From Larimichthys crocea (taxonomy: Eukaryota > Chordata > Actinopteri > Sciaenidae), in contig NC_040033.1 in assembly GCF_000972845.2 (NCBI RefSeq), positions 5,112,241 through 5,176,240 of the forward strand: 64,000 nucleotides of DNA, written 5' to 3'. The position numbers and the translations under genes were made by a program. Of this stretch, positions 1 to 16,981 are shown piece by piece. The stretch's first letter is position 1. Each line of letters starts with the position of its first letter. The notes beneath the pieces were generated by a model, which ran no database searches, was not told where the DNA came from, and saw only the letters and a list, made by a program, of their open reading frames with translations.

Positions 1-143
1 TTCCTAAACATGGCATAGGGGTCGTTGTTCTGCTCAGCGGGACGAGGATCTCTAAACATGGCATAAGGGTCGTTGTTCTGCTCAGAAGGACGAGGATCTC
101 TAAACATGGCATAGGGGTCGTTGTTCTGCTCAGCAGGACGAGG
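1..143 (-). repeat. 48-bp tandem repeat coding a 16-residue actinodin unit
   Basis: Three consecutive copies begin near + positions 5, 53 and 101, at exact 48-bp spacing, and the array runs off the window edge. On the coding strand each unit reads RPxEQNNDPYAMFRDP, where x is A or S. Differences are single bases, so the units are recent or homogenised. The total number of units is unknown. Confidence 0.9.
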
Positions 144-3100
144 AGCAGCACGAATGGCAGCAGCCTCCTCATTTTCCTCGTTTCTGTATGTCTCGGGGGG
201 AGTAGCAAACTTGGTAGCAGTGAGAGGGTTGCAGCCTTCTTCATACAGAGGGTTGCAGGATCCAGGGCCAGCAGGGGCAGGCGGGTTAGGGGCACGAGGT
301 GCCTAGAGGAACACATCAGAGTAAAAAATAAGTCACGATAATGGAGGCATAGATTAAAAAACAAACAGGAAGCAGCTGGTAAGTTGAATTCATACCACAA
401 GCGAGGCAGCGTAGGCACATCGGGGATCCCGTGGATCACAGTTGGGGTACTGCACGTAAACGCCAGAGGGGGCTTTCTGCACCAGTTTGGCTTTGCAGGT
501 CGGGTCAGTCTTGGGGTCACAGCCGAGGTGAGCGTAGGAAGGCAGGGATCCGGCAGCGGGTGTGTATCCGTAAGCTGCTCTCAGGTGGTACTGCAGACAC
601 TCAACGTCCTCGGCGGAGCAGATACGCATCAGCTCGGCCTTCTGCTCCTGAATCATGGCAAACACAAGCAGACCTTAGTGTCTTTGACTTCCCTGCAAAG
701 TACTGAACTACATCAGTTCTAACAAATAAAGCTGAAAGCATACCTTGGAGAGGAAAGGCACTGCAGATGGAGCGTAGTAGTAATACCCAGACTGTGGGTC
801 CTTGGCTGGAGCAGACCGGACGTAAAGAGGGGCCGGGGCCTTGGCTGGTGCCGGAGCAGGGACGGCAGCAGGGAGAACCAGGGGCAGGTAGGGGCTCTTG
901 CCCTGAACCAAAGCAGCGTACAGGCAGTAGGGATCTTTGGTGGGGTCGCATGTTTTTACTGGTGCAGGCTTGGGGGGCTCTGGTGTAGGCCTGCTGGTGT
1001 AGGAAGCCACGCAGTTGGGGTCATCAGAATCGGCACAGGACTTGTAGACATCCCCCAGGTGGCGCAAGTAGGCCTTGTAGGAGCGACGACCCTCGGCACG
1101 GTTCTTGTTCTGGAGGTAGGCCAGGTACATGCGGTCCATCTCCTGAACCTTAGATGGGAGGAGGAGTTTAGTGGTGAGCCAAGATGATTCATTGGACCCT
1201 ATGATCCTTGTGGATGTGCGTATACTTACTGCCTCCTGGTTGCCGTTGTCGGTGAAGTACTTGTACCAGTTCCAGAAGTCGGAGTGCTGTTTGTACCAGC
1301 TGATGTTCCTGCGATTGCGGATCAGCCTCCTGTGCGACTCTGCAGCAGCGGACTTCTCTCGGATACTTTCTCCAGCTGAGGCGAGATAACAGAAGAGGGA
1401 AGACAATGCTGATCCAGGGGCTTCGAAACTCTTTTTGGCATCAAACTCAAGGACTTTTTAAGTTTATAATGAGACATTCAAGGCCTCAAATTTGTTATAT
1501 TTGGGAGGTTAGACATCATTAAGCCCTGATTGTTTTTACTTGTCAAGAAAATTGCGGCTATATCACGTTAGGTATCGATCACAGGGTGAAGTGTTCATGA
1601 GGCGCGGTGATGAATTTGGGTGCTACTCTTTAATCAAAAAGTACTTTCATGGCCGTTCACCCTCGGTAAATTCCCACTGTGTACTTTCTAGAACAAACAT
1701 CAACGTGTAAATATATGTTAGATGAAAAATCACATATTTACCATCTCCTTTTAGCTTTTTCGGGACTGGTCCAGCAGACAAGAATGCTACAAAAACAGAG
1801 AAAAGCAAAAACAGAAGTCAAATCTAGAAGTTTAGATTAGTCCTGCTTACTGTTGATATTCTGACTTTTAAACGTGTCTGTAATACATAAGTGATTATTT
1901 ATGACATTAAACCTCAAACGCTTACAGGCAGATATCATTCATTAAATAGGACAGGGGTAATTGGCTCTGCCTGGAGCGCTGGCGACTGCAGCTCTTTTGA
2001 AAGCGCAGCATGGGGTTTGAAGTTACAGGCTCACCTATAAAATCTACAAAGAGCCGCGTGTGCACTCGTGCATCTCGTATGTGTACGCATGTGCACTGTT
2101 TGACCCCATGCAGCTCAGGGGGAAACGGCGAATTCAGCTCTGCTCCGGGTTTCTTTCATCTCCACGGGGAAAAGGTGTTAATGCCTTACAGAAGGAGAGG
2201 AGGAGGAGGAGGCGGAGGACGGCTATGACGGGAAGTTTTTTAAAAGAAAGATCCAGAGGGGATAATTCAGGGTTATGTGACGCGTGTTGAAAGTGGAAAA
2301 ACATCAATCTCCTGATTTTAAAAAAAGGAGTCTTGATAAGCTTTGATGGAGTAATCAGGAATATGTGATAAGTGCACTGTAGCGTGTAAGGTCACGGATG
2401 AAGGGGAACAAGCGGAGGCATGAATTTGTGAGAGAAAAACCGAATCAAAGAAAGAAGAAGAAGAAGAAGTGAAGGTGACCTGAGGTGATGGAGCGATATG
2501 GAGGAGAAGGAGGGTGGGCTAAATGATGCTGTCTTAGTGTATCTGCTGTGGTGGGTGTTTTTTTTTTTAGGGGGTGGGGGTTTACGAGCCTGTAAAAAAG
2601 TGGCTGGCACATCTGGAAACAGCAGCTTTAAGAGGGCGGCGGAGGAGGAGGTGATGCTGACAGGTACTACTTTTTTTACAGGAGCAGAAAGGATGAAAGA
2701 AACTTCTCCTCCTCCCACTGCTCCCTTATTTTCCCTCCTTTAACCATCACAGAGTGCAATTTAAAAAAAACACTTTTAAAGGGAAGATGAGCCCTCGCTC
2801 CTTTTTGTAAATATGCCAATCACGTCAGGAGCACGCTTAAACAGGTGGTGGAGGAGCCACCTTCCTTCATGTCGGAGCATTATAAATGATATATGAAGAC
2901 ACGGGGAAGCCACGTTTGTGATATACTGTACATGAACCACAGATGAGTTACGATGCTGCTGCCGTAAGTCTGCGTCCATGAACCAGTCAAGGCCAGAAAA
3001 CCCTTAGCAGTCCAACAAACCCTTAACCTTAAACAAAACCTTGAAATGTAGATTATGACGCTATAACTCATGTCGAATTTATATATCCAGAGTTTTAAAG

Positions 3101-4181
3101 AAACAGGGTAAGCAAACAAACAAGAGATAAAGCATGAAAAATGGAAACTTCTGCTTCATTTCCAAGGAAAATAAATGAAATATATGACCTGCTCACAAAA
3201 TATTCTCCAAAATATCTCCAAAGTACCCATACTGATACTTGAAGTACATTCTGCTTCCAGTACTTTCTTCTCGACGTTTGAAGGTTTGTGGCTTTGAAGG
3301 ACAGACAGAAAACTGATGATCCCGTCGTATGAATGGCTCAATCAAAGCTGTGATTATCGATATGATTAGCTCTCATTTTGAACGATGCTGCAAATTTTCC
3401 TCCTCTGTCCCTTTCAGTATTTTTTGCATGAAATTAAAGCTCGAGCTTCTCATTCAGAAAACTACACACGAGCTCGCTCAATGACTACAAAATGACAGTG
3501 TGATTTTGGGATTGTCTTGAGGCGAAAGCTTTAATTATGTTTTTTTTTCTTTGATCATCAGTGTGTACCTGTGTAATCAGGACTTGAATGATTCAACGTT
3601 TCTCACACTTTCCACCACTAACAATCAAAACTGACACCACTATATGACTGACTTCGTTATACTTGTACTTGTACTACATTTCAAAGGGAAATATTGCACT
3701 TTAAAAGTCGCACAAAACATGATAAGCTTATAAAATATGTTTCAGTGTGATAAATTACATGACAAAAACAAGTTTCATGACTAGTTTTTATATCACTATA
3801 AACTCAATATCTTTGATTTTTGGAGTCTCTGATGAATATTTTCTGCTACCATGTCAGATAATCGAGAAATAATAAATTATTTGCTCATTAAAAAAATCAT
3901 TAGTTGCAGGCAAACAGGAAAATTGGCCTCTGCGAGTGCTAATTGAGTACTTTTGATCCCTTTACTTCAATACAGCTTGTATAATGGAGTATATTTGCAG
4001 TATGGTACTGCTACTTTAACTTAAGTACAGGAGTAGTTTCAGTGAACCATGAAAGCTATGTACTGTCTAGATGGTGACAGATGTGTCACATCCCCGCCGT
4101 GTACTCACCAGGCAGCAGCGTCACAGCCAGCAGAGCCGTGATGAACACGCCAGAGAAACTGGTTCTCCTCCTTCCAGCCAT
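1..4181 (-). CDS. Actinodin (actinotrichia structural protein), 3' end cut by window edge
   Basis: Actinodins are secreted structural proteins of actinotrichia, the fibrils that stiffen the fish fin fold. Exons, 5' to 3' on the minus strand: 4181-4109, 1786-1742, 1375-1230, 1148-744, 647-396 and 302-1 (open at the edge). All junctions are GT..AG and phases agree, giving at least 407 residues. Residues 1 to about 28 look like a signal peptide: MAGRRRTSFSG followed by a hydrophobic stretch ending near ALLAVTLLPGAFLSAG. Next comes a basic stretch (RRLIRNRR) that could be a proprotein-convertase site. Then an aromatic motif follows (WYKQHSDFWNWYKYF), with repeated cysteine pairs of the form CDPxxDPxC separated by Pro/Ala-rich linkers, and a C-terminal 16-residue repeat. 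The pattern matches actinodins as I remember them. The exact paralogue (and1 to and4) cannot be told. The start is the first ATG after a good acceptor, directly before the signal peptide. Confidence 0.9.
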
Positions 4182-4266
4182 GATTTCACCTCCTCCTCTC
4201 CTGCAAACACAAACAACATCCAGACCTGAATCACTTCCAGAACATTTCTGCCTTAAAACTTCTTAC

Positions 4267-4315
4267 AGCTGCAGATCTTCTCAAATCAAGAGCCCCAAAA
4301 GATGTTTGGTTGGTG
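4267..4315 (-). other. Putative 5' non-coding exon of the actinodin gene
   Basis: A strong acceptor (gtttgtgtttgcag on the minus strand, near 4200) lies just before the start codon, so an upstream non-coding exon is expected. A donor (CT|GTAAGA) ends at 4267, and a TATA-like box sits about 30 bases above 4315. The exon is inferred from these signals only; the 5' end is approximate. Confidence 0.4.
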
Positions 4316-4342
4316 TCCAGTGGTGCAGATAAACTTACAGCC

Positions 4343-4351
4343 TATATAAAA
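4343..4351 (-). promoter_or_regulatory. TATA-like box of the actinodin gene
   Basis: The minus strand reads TTTATATAG here, about 30 bases upstream of the inferred transcription start and about 165 bases upstream of the start codon. No other core element is clear. Confidence 0.4.
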
Positions 4352-6943
4352 CCCTGGTGGACCTGTGCTAGTTTTCACCCGGAGAGCCTGCTGAAGTGAC
4401 CCCTGCAGCTTGGAAGTGAACTCTGACTCTGAGGTTTTTTAAACAAACATGTTGCCACAAGGCTCCCGGCTGAGCTGAACCTACTGGTTACTCATCATAA
4501 AACCAGAACCAGGTGTTCCTCGGCAGTCAAACTTGACTTCAACCCGAACTTGATCTCTGGTAAGTACCTAAAGTAAACAGAGTCTCTTACCTGTGGTTAT
4601 CTTAGTGGTGTGGCCGTCTGCGGATCCAGATGTGGACTCGGGTGACTCAGTCCACCTGGGTTCAAACACTAAGTGTGTGTGTTTGTGGGGTGTGATGGAG
4701 CTTCCTGTTGCACCCTGTACCTGCGGGCCCTTCTGACTTCAGACTGCCCTGACCAAGGGATCGGGCATGGTTTTAAACCAAACACACACGCAACAAGCAT
4801 TCATTAAGATTCACGCAGAAAACACACACACGGGGACCACCTGAGGGCGTCAAGGGCCGCCTCAACAAGATGCCTGATTGGTCCGATGTTTCAGAAAGTT
4901 TCAGCCAATCAGAGGCACCGTAATTAAAGACAGGAAAAGGGAGAAGGTGGGAGGGTTTGAAGCAGAGATGGAGACGTGGAAGGATCTAAGATAAGTTATC
5001 TTAAGGTGTTTATAAATTTATTTATCCTTATAATTAATCTATGAGTCACATTTAAGGATATAAATCAGACTCTGGGTAGTTTGGGGATGTGATTATCACT
5101 CCCAAGCAGGAAAAAAACAAAAGACAGAAAGAGGACAGAGGAGAGAACACATCAGGAAATAATGAAGGGGAGCCGAGGTGCCACATAAGCAACTTCTCAG
5201 AGACCCTCAATGAGGGCCAAACCACAGCTTCTGTCTAAACCTGAGCACGTACACGCAGGGACAGCTGGTCTACACATGAGGAATTTGATAATCTACAGTT
5301 TCCTCCTCAGTTTAACTGTGTTCAGGCATGCCAGCCTTGTAAGACGCGCTGCAAAAAGCCATATAGCTCGCCATGTGATGCAATATCAGCACATCTGTAA
5401 TTCCTTTATGACACTCAGAAATCTGATGAGGTTTCTCCTCTGGGCAGGTTTTATTAGTTTATGCAGAAATGGAGATTTTTAAAGTAAATTAACTTGAAGT
5501 AAAGCGTGTTTGTTGAGCACGAGAACGTTTTTTATGTATAATTCAGAGAGAGGACGTGTGTTTCTATTAGTTTTGGATGTTCTGAATTAGGTCAAATGGA
5601 CACAAGGTGAACGCTGTGCACACATAAGAGCCGGAGATTAAACTGACTACACATGCTGACTTTAAAGTACTCTGTGTAATATCATAGCTGTTTCTTTTTT
5701 TATCATTCAGATTAAGGAAAACTCTTAAAGCTCCTGATAGCAGGTTTCCTGTTTGTCACATTAAACATTAAATATTCTGACAAAGTAAAAAAGTTTATGC
5801 ATTTCTAAACACATTTTGTTAAACTCAACGTGCGTGTGGTTTTATCAGATTTGACTGAAACAGCCCAACAGCTGTAATTCTTACAGTATTGCTAAATTAT
5901 GATTGGTGCATGGAAGCATGTCACATCATAATTTTTTCAGTTTAGCCCCGCCAACTTCAAACCAGTGAGAAGAGCACAGATTACTGTATCTATGTTTTTT
6001 GGTGAAGTAAGCAAAACTGTTCACATTTTAAGAGAAATGTCTTTATTCATGTAAGAACCTGCTGCCCATAGAAAGAAGCTGGTTGATAAATAATAATTTT
6101 AGTGGAAGACATACTCAGATATTTAATTTAAAGTAAGATCAGCAGTGTGGATTTACGTTTAAGTTCATCAGCTAAATGTACTTTAATCATTTATGCAGAA
6201 TAATATTCTAGGATTGGATGTGTACATCACTTAGTGTTTAATATGTACAGGTGAGTTTACTTCACTGCATATACTGGATGGTGATGGTGGGTAGCTTAAT
6301 CTGTAATAATACATCATCATTTATTGGCTGATTATATCTGTAAAGTAACTAAAGCTGTCAAATGTAGTGGAATAAAAAGTGAAATATTTAAAAGTAGGAT
6401 AAAAGTCAAGTATTTAACACTTGAAGAGTAAACTTTGCTGCATGTTGACCATCCTGCACGAAGCCCTGACCTTCGTTTTGAATGAATAAATGTAATGTTA
6501 CAGCGTCTGCATACTTCAGCTGCTCTTTGGCCAAATGTTTACAATCCTAATGTCCATGCATGTGCTTCCTTACATGTATCTTCTTAAGCCGACACATGCA
6601 GCTGGTTTACGCGGACGCTTTATCTGCTCCGTATTTTCTTTTTTAAACATTTCCACATTTTTTTTTTTGCAGCCTTCTTTTTTCCTGTCCCGTCGTGTCT
6701 GGTCCAACTGAACATTTAGTGGTCATGTTAACACTGTATCTCGTATGTAATTAACGTTTGCCAACAGGTGTTTCGCGGAGTCCGCAAACCTACAATCCAG
6801 ACCGGGAGCAGATTCAAACACGACGACGCCAAAACCATACTCATAATTTTCTCTGAAGCTGGAATGTGAGGGATCCTCAGAATTTTACAGACACCTGGTT
6901 CACCAAGAGCGACTCACTTTTTTTTTTTTTTGTAAAAACAAAC
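4352..6943. other. Intergenic spacer between actinodin promoter and cops9 3' end
   Basis: I see no coding exon or recognisable RNA gene. The stretch is AT-rich with short open frames only (for example 5210-5482 on +, without splice context or similarity I recognise). It is the obvious place for fin-specific actinodin regulatory elements, but no specific site can be supported by eye. Confidence 0.5.
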
Positions 6944-6949
6944 TTTATT
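6944..6949 (-). terminator. cops9: cops9 polyadenylation signal
   Basis: AATAAA on the minus strand, about 110 bases after the cops9 stop codon. Cleavage would fall near 6925. Confidence 0.5.
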
Positions 6950-7060
6950 TCAGTTCATGACATGTAGGAGGAGGGGGAGCGGCTGTGCAAATAAAAGAAG
7001 TCAGAATAAGCCTGGTTCTTTTTTTATGTACACTGACACACAGGTGTTCAGATGCTGTCG

Positions 7061-9070
7061 TCATTGCAGGTCATCGTCGTCGAACAGATCCTCAAAGTCT
7101 GCAGGGGGGAAAAGAAAAGACAAAGAAAAGAGTTAGAACGGGTCCAAATGTTTCCCCAGAACTTCTAAAATATTGTCTGCTGGCCTCTTTCACTTCGTCT
7201 GCATCCACATGTGTTAGCATTTCTTCTAAAGTCGAGGTACCCAGGGTAGGAAATCACTAAACGCCGCTCTTTATGACCTTGTTCTCATGGCTCTGTATTT
7301 GTTTACACTCCTGGTACCAGGAAACAAAGACTGACCACAGATCGTTTCTTTACGCGACAGCACCTGAGGAGATTTTCCACATCGTGACAGAAAATAAGAC
7401 CAATTAAACGAGATCTAAATAATCTCCTGTAGGCTGATTTCTCTTGTAGCGTCGCGATTTCTTCTTTGCATGTCCACACGATGAAAGTTCTGGAGATTAG
7501 AGCTGGAATGATTAGTGTTTTATTAGATCACTATGTTAAGCTTAAGTCTATTTAATGATCAAGTCATTTAAAAATCCAGCGGATTTTCTTTGTCCTTTAT
7601 GAGATTAAACTAAATATTTTTGGGGGGGTTTGGACACAACAAAATATCTGAATATGCAACTTTGACTGATTGTGATGAGCATCTTTTAAACTCTGTCCAA
7701 TATTTTCTTGATTTATTGAATAATCCGCAAACATTAGAGAGTACATAATAATGAAAATAAGACGTTTGAGGTCTTTTCAAGCCCAGTGGCAACATTTACA
7801 GATGACAACATATCCACAGATGGACTCCAAGGACTGCTGATCATCTAAAGAACAGATTCCTCATCTCGTCCATAACTGGTTTACGCTGAAGACACCTCCT
7901 GTGTGTTGTGCTGTTGGTTTGCTTTATTGGGATGTCGTTAAAAAAATGATGCAACTGTGCTAGGTGTAACTGGGTAACTCGGGTGCTTTCAGCTCCACAC
8001 AAAATGTTTTGCTTCTGGCCGTTGTCTTCCCTCTAATCAACGGGGAGTTTTCCCAAAATGCCAGGATGAGAGATGGCCGACGTTTCCAAACTGTACGCCA
8101 CATCAGATGTTTCTGCTCCAAGTCCAGTATTCACCATTTGCTTATCTTTACTGTGATGCATCTTCCTCTGACCTGCATGATCTACTTCTGATCCAGGTTC
8201 TACCTCAGGAGAAGCATTGCTTTGACCTCCGACATGCTCGTGTAAGAAGCTGTGAGTTTGTGGTCGATAGAAATTCTTCTCTGACCTTCAGAGAAATCTG
8301 CTGAAAGTCTTACAGAAGCATTTGTTTCTGTCTGCATCCACTGTTTCTTGCAGGTTTTCCACAATGTTCGCAGTAGTAGATGTATGCTCTGCAGCAGTTA
8401 TTAATATAGACTTCACATAAACCTGCTGAAATGTCAACGGACTGAACGTTAAGAAACTCTTTCATGTCTCCGTGGTTTCTAAGAACAGGACGTGTTTCAC
8501 CGAATAATAAAGGAAAGTTCACCTACGACTTAACAACCTGCCCCTGGGCTACCCATAACCCCTATGCAACTTTTAATGCGCTCCAGAATCAGGGAACTTA
8601 TGTTCTAAAAGAAACCTCGTAACATGTCTTAACGTTATTCTGTTGACGTCGTGGGCAGAGGGACGCCCTATGAAGGCACATTCAGCCGATCAGACAGGTC
8701 AAATCTCTCCACGGTCGGCCTGAAATGTCTCTATGACTATGCAGGTGGACTCACTAAATCTGAGTTTAGGCTGCAAAATAGTGACACAAAGAAGTTTAAT
8801 TTGGTTTGAGCGTGATGTTTTGAGAGCACGAAAGTGAGCCCTGGCTGAGAGACACAGACGGTGAATGAGAGTGAGCGAGCGCTGGCATCGATAAAGTCGG
8901 TTAGTCGGCCAAATAAAAAGTTGATGTCAACACAAACAAACACACCGCCTCATTGTCATTCACTTCTGCCCACAGAGAGTTAAATGTCTGGGCTGCACAT
9001 ATGAAAAGATGAGTTAGTGCCACTGAGAAAGTGTTAGGTTACATTACACGCCATTAAGTTGCATCATTTT

Positions 9071-9113
<43 letters not shown>

Positions 9114-9248
9114 TCGTTCCATTCATTATTAGCAGGAACGACCGTTACGGGACTCGAATGACTGTTAGTGCCACGAGCTCGAACATGAGAATTCACCGAG
9201 TGGTAGTTTTAAAGTGTTAACAACCCGAGTGATCTAAAGGGGTGTGTT

Positions 9249-9283
<35 letters not shown>

Positions 9284-11791
9284 AAAGCAGCTGACTGGCG
9301 AGGTGTCCCGCTGAGTTTCAGTCTGACAGCAGCTATAAACTCACTTTACCGTCCTCCTCCTCCTTTCCTCCCTCTCTCTCTCTCTCTTTTTAACAATCAG
9401 CTCTTTTCTTTCTAGGTCATGTGCCGCCGAGCCAAAATTGTTTTTGCCTGCAGCCGACGCTGCAAGACGGAAAACAGATTAGGTTAGTGTTTTAGAGCAT
9501 CCTCTGTGTGCGTCCGGTGTTTACGGGGGAACTCTGTCTGGATTTTTGTGGGTTCATTTGAGAAGACAATGTGGTTAAGACAAGAAAGTGGTTAAAGCGC
9601 TCACAGTAAAGCTACAGTTTCTCCTCTGCTCGGCTTAACGTGGCCAAATGTTCAAGTGTTTTAGCAGATTTCTGTTCCCTGCATTGATAAAGGAACTATT
9701 TTTTTATATTATATTCCCGACCACTCGTGTCTAAAACAGTGTCTGACAAAGACACTGCTTTAGCCTCCCACAGTCGTCACACTTCTCTGGCAGCATTATT
9801 CCCATGTGAGCGGCGTCCCGTCCAGTTTAAACTCAAAGGAAATGATGGACGGGCGTCTCCGGGAGCTTCGTTTGAGTCAACACAGGAAACCTCCCTCGGC
9901 CTTTCAGATGTCACCCTTTAAAAAAGGGGCAAATTAGGATTTTACTGCTGCTTCTGCTGCGTCGCACCGTGTGGTTTGAACCTTTTTCAGCCTCAGTTAC
10001 AGATGCAGATCGATGAATTTAAGTTAAGCCGCACAGGATATGTGTTTCTGTTTCCTTCCTCCACTGTCTTATATGTTTTTAAAGAGGTCGATTTACCGTT
10101 AAAGAAATCAGAGTGCACCGCTTTTTCATTGGCTGCCAGGTCCATCAGCAGGCCGCTGCTGCCTCCTGCCTGTCAACACACAACAGTACAAGTCAGACAC
10201 ACAAACATTAAACGTTAAATGTAAAGTCAGTCTAATCATCTTCATCCGACCAAAACCTGATTGTTGGGCTAAGAGGTTCGATCGTACAGAGTTTCCACAT
10301 TTGAAGACCTGATGCTACGTCACAAACAGACACACAGGCTGACTGACACCACCTGACCACAGTACACACAAAATCAAATCAAGTTTATTTGTACAGCTCT
10401 TTACAGTACCCAAAGTGCTTTACAACAAAGCCATAAAACAATACCTAACAAATAAATACAATTAAAAGTGCTGCAGTGTTAAAAATCTTCGAGAAATACA
10501 TAAGAAGCAGCAGACAGAATGAGTACACCTGAAGGAACGGCACTGCCCAAGTCAGAATCGAAACGCCTATCTAAAAAAATGGGTCTTAAGCTTCGATTTA
10601 AAAAAGCTGAGATCAGTAGAGGTGCGAACGTCGGGGGGCAGTTTGTTCCACAGTCGCCTCACTGTTTAAAATCTCGACCTAGGGACCTCTAACAGAAGCT
10701 GACCCGAAGGATTTGATACTCAAATACTTCCCTGAAACTCACTGTGTAGTAAGATTAGTTAATGTTCTGTTCTTACTCTACAAAGCAGAAGTAAGTAAGT
10801 AATGTCGTTCCATGTCACTTTATACTTTATGGTAAATATTGTACATTTTACTACATTTCTATATGAAGTCATCAGAAATAGCCTAATTTTCACCTGCAGC
10901 TGCAGACACACACGTTATAAAAATTAGGATTATATGGGGCGCAGATGTTTTAACTCTTGTCGTTTTCTGTCTTTTGCATATCCCCTTATCTGGCCTGTGT
11001 TTACTGAGGCTGGCAGGGAGAGATGATAATAAAAAAATAGTTCAAGGACAAGAAAGAGAGACAGGTTAAAGGGAAGTGTCATTTTGGACAAGAAAAGTAA
11101 ATTATCAGTGAGGGAGGTGTCCGAGACAGCCCATTTTTAAAAATGAACCAAAGGTTAGAGCGCCTCGAGGAGCTCTAACCCAAAGGTTAGAGCTCCTCGA
11201 GCCTTTTCTCTGTAACCCCTTCTGTTAAGCACTCCTTCTTGTACAAGAATAATAAATTCAACTTAAACTTTGATACTTTGAATCCAGTCTTCCTTATTAA
11301 AGGGTTTTTCTTTTAAAAAATCTCATTAAATATCAGTTACAATCCATTAATGTGCATTTTTACAGCAGTACTTTTGTACTTTTACTAAAGGTCGATTCTT
11401 GTACTTGTATTTCTACACTGTGGTACTGATAAAATATCCGAGTACTCAGTGTACTGTATTCTTCCACCACTTAAAAAGTGAAACATGCACTAATATTAAA
11501 GTTTAATATGTGATATACATGGTAATAAATGTTGTTTTAATCGATTTTAAACATACACAGACGCTGTTTATCAGGTGGAAGGACTTAAACCGGATTTATT
11601 TTAATGTTAAGAACAAATAAACACGACCTGAACTCTGTAGTTATTCAAATAATAATAATAATTCAGTTTAAACCTCTGTGTGTGCTTAGCTTTGTGCTAA
11701 TTATCTGTTTAAATCTTTAAAAACAAACCTCGTCCAGATCCACGTACGGTCCTGCTCCTTCCGGAAACATCTCGTCCACCGCGGGTTTCAT
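7061..11791 (-). CDS. cops9: COP9 signalosome subunit 9
   Basis: Cops9 is the small, acidic ninth subunit of the COP9 signalosome, which removes NEDD8 from cullin-RING ubiquitin ligases. Coding exons on the minus strand: 11791-11729, 10169-10097 and 7098-7061. Together they give 174 nt and 57 residues, the length of human COPS9. Exon 1 reads [20 protein letters not shown], exon 2 contains [19 protein letters not shown], and exon 3 ends [12 protein letters not shown]. From memory this differs from the human protein at only a few positions. Donor and acceptor signals are canonical and phases agree (0, then 1). Exon 3 lies outside the duplicated block that contains exons 1 and 2. The next gene upstream on the same strand is otos, as in mammals. 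The CDS itself is complete and intact. Confidence 0.95.
9073..9281. repeat. Pair of CA and TG microsatellites in cops9 intron 2
   Basis: (AC)n runs over 9073-9110 and (TG)n over about 9250-9281, with about 140 bases between them. The two tracts are complementary and could pair as an inverted repeat. Both are shortened or interrupted in copy B, near 14150 and 14320. Confidence 0.9.
10370..10720. repeat. Teleost interspersed repeat in cops9 intron 1
   Basis: It opens with caaatcaagtttatttgtac and a caaagtgctttacaac motif, and ends with gacctctaacagaagctgac. These words recur in fish genomes as a non-autonomous repeat. A degraded copy sits at about 15432-15765 because of the block duplication. 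The class is not certain and the boundaries are approximate. Confidence 0.55.
11153..11200. repeat. 28-bp imperfect palindrome plus a third half-unit
   Basis: Positions 11153-11180 form an inverted repeat of GGTTAGAGC and GCTCTAACC around a CTCGAG centre. A further direct half (ggttagagctcctcgag) follows at 11184-11200. Copy B has the same structure, eroded, near 16195-16240. Confidence 0.7.
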
Positions 11792-11991
11792 GATTTATGT
11801 TTTTATGTTTTTATATTTTTATGTTTTCAGGAGTTTTAAAAAAAGAAGCTAGGCTAGGCTAGGCTAGCTGGTCGGCTACACGTAAACAAAACAAACGTGT
11901 GCAACGTTGAACTGTGCTCGGGTGTCTCCGCTGGCCGGAAACAAACGGTCCGCTCTTTACTTACTGTTGCACACACCGCCCTCTTCTGGAC

Positions 11992-12366
11992 TTTACTTAA
12001 CTTAACTACTTCCTTAATTAACCCAATTAAAACAAGACAACTCATAATGATTTTCCTCCCTTCTCGACATTTCCCACACTCTTTTATACTCTTGAAACTC
12101 TTCTCCACTGTTCCTGTCTTCATCATCAACCATCACATGCTCCACTGTCTCTCTCCACACAGCTACACCGACCAGTTGGATGTTTTCCTAATATACTGAG
12201 CGTGTTATTTAGTTATTAATCTGCTCTGCTACCTCTCCTACTTCACCTTGTAGTTTATATAAATGTCTCTCCTGCTTCTTCCATTATTGTTTCCATTGAT
12301 TGATTATTTCTTTCCATACTAAACTTTTTCCTTCTGCTTTTGATCATTTCACTTTCATTCCCACCT
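11992..12366 (-). mobile_element. 3' end of a LINE relic upstream of cops9
   Basis: Read on the minus strand, one frame contains RETVEHVM around 12130-12160. This resembles the zinc-knuckle-like tail (xETVEHVMxEC) of fish I-type non-LTR retrotransposons. The sequence then decays with frameshifts. The part 12196-12366 is repeated at 18064-18230, where it continues into the RNase H-like region. It is a relic, with no intact frame. Confidence 0.55.

Positions 12367-16981
<4,615 letters not shown>

Larger units (their letters stand above)
7257..11991. repeat. Large duplicated block, copy A (contains intact cops9 exons 1-2)
   Basis: This block is repeated almost base for base at 12367-16981. It starts inside cops9 intron 2 (ctaaacgccgctcttt) and ends just upstream of cops9 exon 1 (ccgccctcttctgga). 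Both microsatellites, the interspersed repeat and both 5' coding exons are included. This copy keeps the open frames and splice sites. Confidence 0.93.

Noticed and set aside
1..143. Possible CRISPR-like array
   Set aside because: The direct repeats are coding, in frame and without spacers, inside a spliced eukaryotic gene.
11897..12199. 100-residue open frame on the + strand
   Set aside because: It crosses the cops9 upstream region into the LINE tail; the minus strand explains the sequence better.
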